Shown one piece after another: positions 61,863 to 64,000 of a stretch of 64,000 nucleotides of DNA. This DNA comes from Mucilaginibacter roseus. Its GTDB lineage: Bacteria > Bacteroidota > Bacteroidia > Sphingobacteriales > Sphingobacteriaceae. How positions within the stretch are numbered: position 1 is the first letter of the stretch; the number at the start of each line of letters is the position of its first letter. The position numbers and the translations under genes were made by a program. Where the stretch lies: contig NZ_JAJPWV010000001.1 of NCBI RefSeq assembly GCF_021215455.1, forward strand, positions 124,001-188,000, read 5' to 3'. Below the pieces are notes generated by a model. It was not told the DNA's origin, did not search any database, and worked only from the letters and a program-made list of their open reading frames with translations.

Positions 61863-62495
61863 TCAGGAATAGATCATCTCGATCATTCGCTTTAGCGCTT
61901 GCTTAATCTGATCCTGACCTTCAGGCTGCTGAACGTCGATACCGCAAAACGTGCTTTCCTGCATCTTGGCGTGCAGCGTTAAATAGTAAATGCCTCCCAT
62001 GAGCAACGCGTACATTGCTCTGAAGTTTTTGCTTCCGTCCTTAAAATGCGGGTCAAAAACAGATTGCAGTATTTCTTCGCCGGTGTTTTCGCGTTTTTGG
62101 TCAACCTCTTTCAGCACAGGTGATTTGTCACTTAATCCCCAGGTAATAATCCGTCGCATTTCCTCGTTGCCAATAAGGCTGTTTAACTGATCTTCCAGTA
62201 CGCCATAAGCCAGGCCCTTACCGGCGTCTTCTTTAGCCATTTGTATAATTCCGGCTACATGTTCAGGTTGTATTTTCCAGTAATCTTTACTGTTCAGGTA
62301 CTCCTTAACCAAACCATCCAGATCGCCAAAGTAATCATATATCAGCCTGCGGTCAACCTGCGCCTCGTTAGCAATAGCGCTAACGCTGAGTCCTAAGAAA
62401 CCGCTTTTTTTAAGCGTATTACCCAACGCCTCAATTAGTTTGGCTTTCGTTCGTTCCTTATTCCTGACGGGGCCATCAGTTATCTTCCTGGTCAT
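61863..62495 (-). CDS. TetR/AcrR family transcriptional regulator
   Basis: A 210-residue regulator with the TetR HTH: T-K-A-K-L-I-E-A-L-G then S-V-S-A-I-A-N-E-A-Q-V-D-R-R-L-I-Y-D-Y-F-G, and a helical C-terminal ligand domain. It faces left with a long intergenic stretch to its right, which contains an 8-bp inverted repeat (62624-62645) that may be its operator. Ligand and targets unknown. Confidence 0.85.
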   Translation of the reverse strand: MTRKITDGPVRNKERTKAKLIEALGNTLKKSGFLGLSVSAIANEAQVDRRLIYDYFGDLDGLVKEYLNSKDYWKIQPEHVAGIIQMAKEDAGKGLAYGVLEDQLNSLIGNEEMRRIITWGLSDKSPVLKEVDQKRENTGEEILQSVFDPHFKDGSKNFRAMYALLMGGIYYLTLHAKMQESTFCGIDVQQPEGQDQIKQALKRMIEMIYS

Positions 62496-62623
62496 TGCTC
62501 ACTAAGTTTAGCGCAATTTGCGATGTTTTATATTATCTTCAAAGTATTATCCCGTAACATGCCTGACAAGCAATAATTTAGAGTATATTGGCGAAAGATT
62601 TCACAATAAGTTAAAAAATAATT

Positions 62624-62645
62624 TATATCACGATATGGTGATATA
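62624..62645. promoter_or_regulatory. Palindrome between the TetR gene and the DUF3667 gene
   Basis: TATATCAC-GATATG-GTGATATA: 8-bp perfect arms with a 6-base centre that itself contains GATAT. It lies in the divergent region and has the size of a dimeric repressor site; a TetR operator is the simplest guess. Confidence 0.5.
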
Positions 62646-62694
62646 TTGGTATATTAGCGCAATTTAAACTACAACTGACTGTTAAACTGATTAA

Positions 62695-62865
62695 ATGCAA
62701 AAACGGAGAACGCTTTCTGATTTGCTCTTAAATGGCTTGCTAATAACAAGAGATTTTACGCTTTTTATTAGCAACTCGCAGGCGGTTTTGGCTTACAGGC
62801 AACCACTAATACATTACTCATCGAGATCAAAGCATACAATACTTTATAACCTTATCACTGTATGA
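62695..62865 (+). CDS. Possible 56-codon upstream frame coupled to the DUF3667 gene
   Basis: An ATG frame of 56 codons (M-Q-K-R-R-T-L-S-D-L-L-L-N-G-L) whose TGA overlaps the next ATG (ATGA). The rest of 62496-62861 has no other candidate. No family recognised; composition is not clearly coding. Listed as a weak candidate because of the exact overlap. Confidence 0.25.
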   Translation: MQKRRTLSDLLLNGLLITRDFTLFISNSQAVLAYRQPLIHYSSRSKHTILYNLITV

Positions 62866-63596
62866 CCTCAAAATGCCTCAATTGTGCAGCTGACGTTACG
62901 CTGAACTATTGCCCGCAATGCGGACAAAAAGTTTCTACGCACCGTTATTCTATCAAGCACTTTGTGGAGCACGACCTAATACATGGCGTATGGCATGTTG
63001 ACAAGGGCGTTTTGTTTACCCTCAAGGAACTTTTCACGCGGCCCGGACATGGCGTACGTGAGTTCATTGAGGGTAAAAGGGTCAATTACTTTAGTTTTGT
63101 AACGTTGATTCTTCTTATTGTAACCATTTCTACCATGCTTGCGCCATACGTCCACGTAAAAATGGCTGATTTAATGCCGCAGCAAACCCGGGAAATGATG
63201 AACTCGGTTGAGAAATTCATGTCGGCCCACCCTAAACTGGTGCTCATTATTTCCATCCCGATATATTCGCTGTTCAGTTTTGCCTGGTTTAATAAGGCTC
63301 GGCTAAATTACTCTGAGCATCTTGTGCTTAACTCATACCGGATAATACCCGAAATGATATTCGGCCTGTTGGTGAGCATCGTTACCATTTTTTACACAAA
63401 CACCGCGGTGATCGCATTCTTGTACCTGGGTTTTATTACACTTTTCTCGTTTTTGTATAGCATCTATTTCTATTTTCAATTTTTCTCCGTTTACGGCTAC
63501 AGCAAAAGTGGATTGATATTCAGAAGTATAATGATGCCGATTTCATATATATTGTTATCATTTTTATCAGGCATTGCAATAGGCGTGGCCAAATAG
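62862..63596 (+). CDS. DUF3667 membrane protein with N-terminal zinc ribbon
   Basis: A 244-residue protein with an N-terminal C-L-N-C and C-P-Q-C zinc ribbon (residues 4-20), then the DUF3667 block (Y-S-I-K-H-F-V-E-H-D, F-T-L-K-E-L-F-T-R-P-G-H-G-V-R-E-F-I-E-G-K-R), and about five membrane segments. The family is common in Bacteroidota; function unknown. Confidence 0.85.
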   Translation: MTSKCLNCAADVTLNYCPQCGQKVSTHRYSIKHFVEHDLIHGVWHVDKGVLFTLKELFTRPGHGVREFIEGKRVNYFSFVTLILLIVTISTMLAPYVHVKMADLMPQQTREMMNSVEKFMSAHPKLVLIISIPIYSLFSFAWFNKARLNYSEHLVLNSYRIIPEMIFGLLVSIVTIFYTNTAVIAFLYLGFITLFSFLYSIYFYFQFFSVYGYSKSGLIFRSIMMPISYILLSFLSGIAIGVAK

Positions 63597-63621
63597 TTAT
63601 TTAAGCTGCATTAAACTGTAT

Positions 63622-63999
63622 TCACATCTCAAATAATCCTAAAATCAGCGCGATCATCGCAATAGTTAAAGCAATCGCCCGGTAGATAATTACACTATCC
63701 CAGCGTTGCTGCAGCTGTCTTATGTTGGTTGGCATTTGCTTATTTAAGGCCGCTTTAGACATTGTTTGGTTTATAGGTTTAGCTATGGTGAGATAGATAA
63801 CCAAATGCAAAATCAAAGAAACTGAGGCCAAGCCAGAATACATGGCGATATGTATATTATAATTTATTGCGGTAAGTATTAAGCAAGACAGAAGGCCGGT
63901 TGCGCCTATTATCGGCATTCGTTTGTCTGCAATCAAGTGTGTATGTCCGATAAGGTCGGCAATGGATTTGTCGCTGCTTAAGGTAGCAGCCTTTTTTAC
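63622..63999 (-). CDS. Small membrane protein, DUF1772-like (5' end beyond window)
   Basis: The frame is open to the right edge; at least 125 residues are visible. Three membrane segments (M-P-I-I-G-A-T-G-L-L-S-C-L, L-A-S-V-S-L-I-L-H-L-V-I-Y-L and I-Y-R-A-I-A-L-T-I-A-M) with P-I-N-x-x-M and W-D-S-V elements recall DUF1772 proteins. Truncated by the window, so the start is unknown. Confidence 0.6.
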   Translation of the reverse strand, partial: VKKAATLSSDKSIADLIGHTHLIADKRMPIIGATGLLSCLILTAINYNIHIAMYSGLASVSLILHLVIYLTIAKPINQTMSKAALNKQMPTNIRQLQQRWDSVIIYRAIALTIAMIALILGLFEM

Positions 64000-64000
64000 T

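Overview
The window comes from a Bacteroidota genome, most likely a Sphingobacteriaceae member (Mucilaginibacter or Pedobacter type). The support is a CTnDOT-type Tra/Mob conjugation module, a SusC/SusD polysaccharide utilization locus (PUL) run by hybrid two-component systems, TAnnTTTG -7 boxes, and families such as DUF4133, DUF4134 and DUF3667. The genus is inferred from gene style, not from a search.

Positions 1 to about 28,600 are the right-hand part of an integrative and conjugative element (ICE). It begins inside rteC and ends with a tyrosine integrase beside a tRNA-Met(CAT) gene, the probable attachment gene. A + strand tra operon (793-11003) encodes traE, a DNA methyltransferase-like protein, traF, the TraG ATPase, a lipoprotein, three TraI-like paralogues, traJ, traK, a traL-like protein, traM and a trailing conserved gene. 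No traN follows traM. A mobilization block on the - strand (19891-25270) has a coupling protein, a relaxase, a MobA-like accessory protein, a palindromic oriT candidate, a ParA-like ATPase beside short repeats, and an excisionase-like HTH protein. A toxin-antitoxin pair, a decayed HigA antitoxin and an ORF6N protein lie between this block and the integrase.

The ICE cargo (11121-19788) reads as a mobile DNA-damage-tolerance island: a UmuC-type polymerase, a UmuD-like partner that has lost both catalytic residues and the cleavage site, an SRAP (HMCES/YedK) abasic-site protein with an altered active-site residue, AlkB, a Cdd1-type helix-hairpin-helix protein, an HD phosphohydrolase, an S1/P1 nuclease fused to an OB-like domain, DUF5655, and several unknown small proteins. 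This is the best candidate here for an under-described system.

After the tRNA come ordinary chromosomal genes (28.7-33.9 kb): HAD phosphatase, an AhpD-like protein paired with a histidine kinase, proline dehydrogenase, an S4 protein and aroB. A decayed signalling patch (34.5-39.75 kb) follows, with a large PAS/GAF kinase, the 26-codon remnant of a response regulator, a lone receiver with an SSB-like protein, and a response regulator broken by one in-frame TAG.

From 41.6 to 60.3 kb lies a PUL: GH5 and GH51-like enzymes, SusC, SusD, two IPT/TIG surface lipoproteins, and two hybrid two-component sensors flanking the SusC operon on either side. A secreted M1-like metallopeptidase, a TetR regulator, a DUF3667 membrane protein and a gene cut by the right edge close the window.
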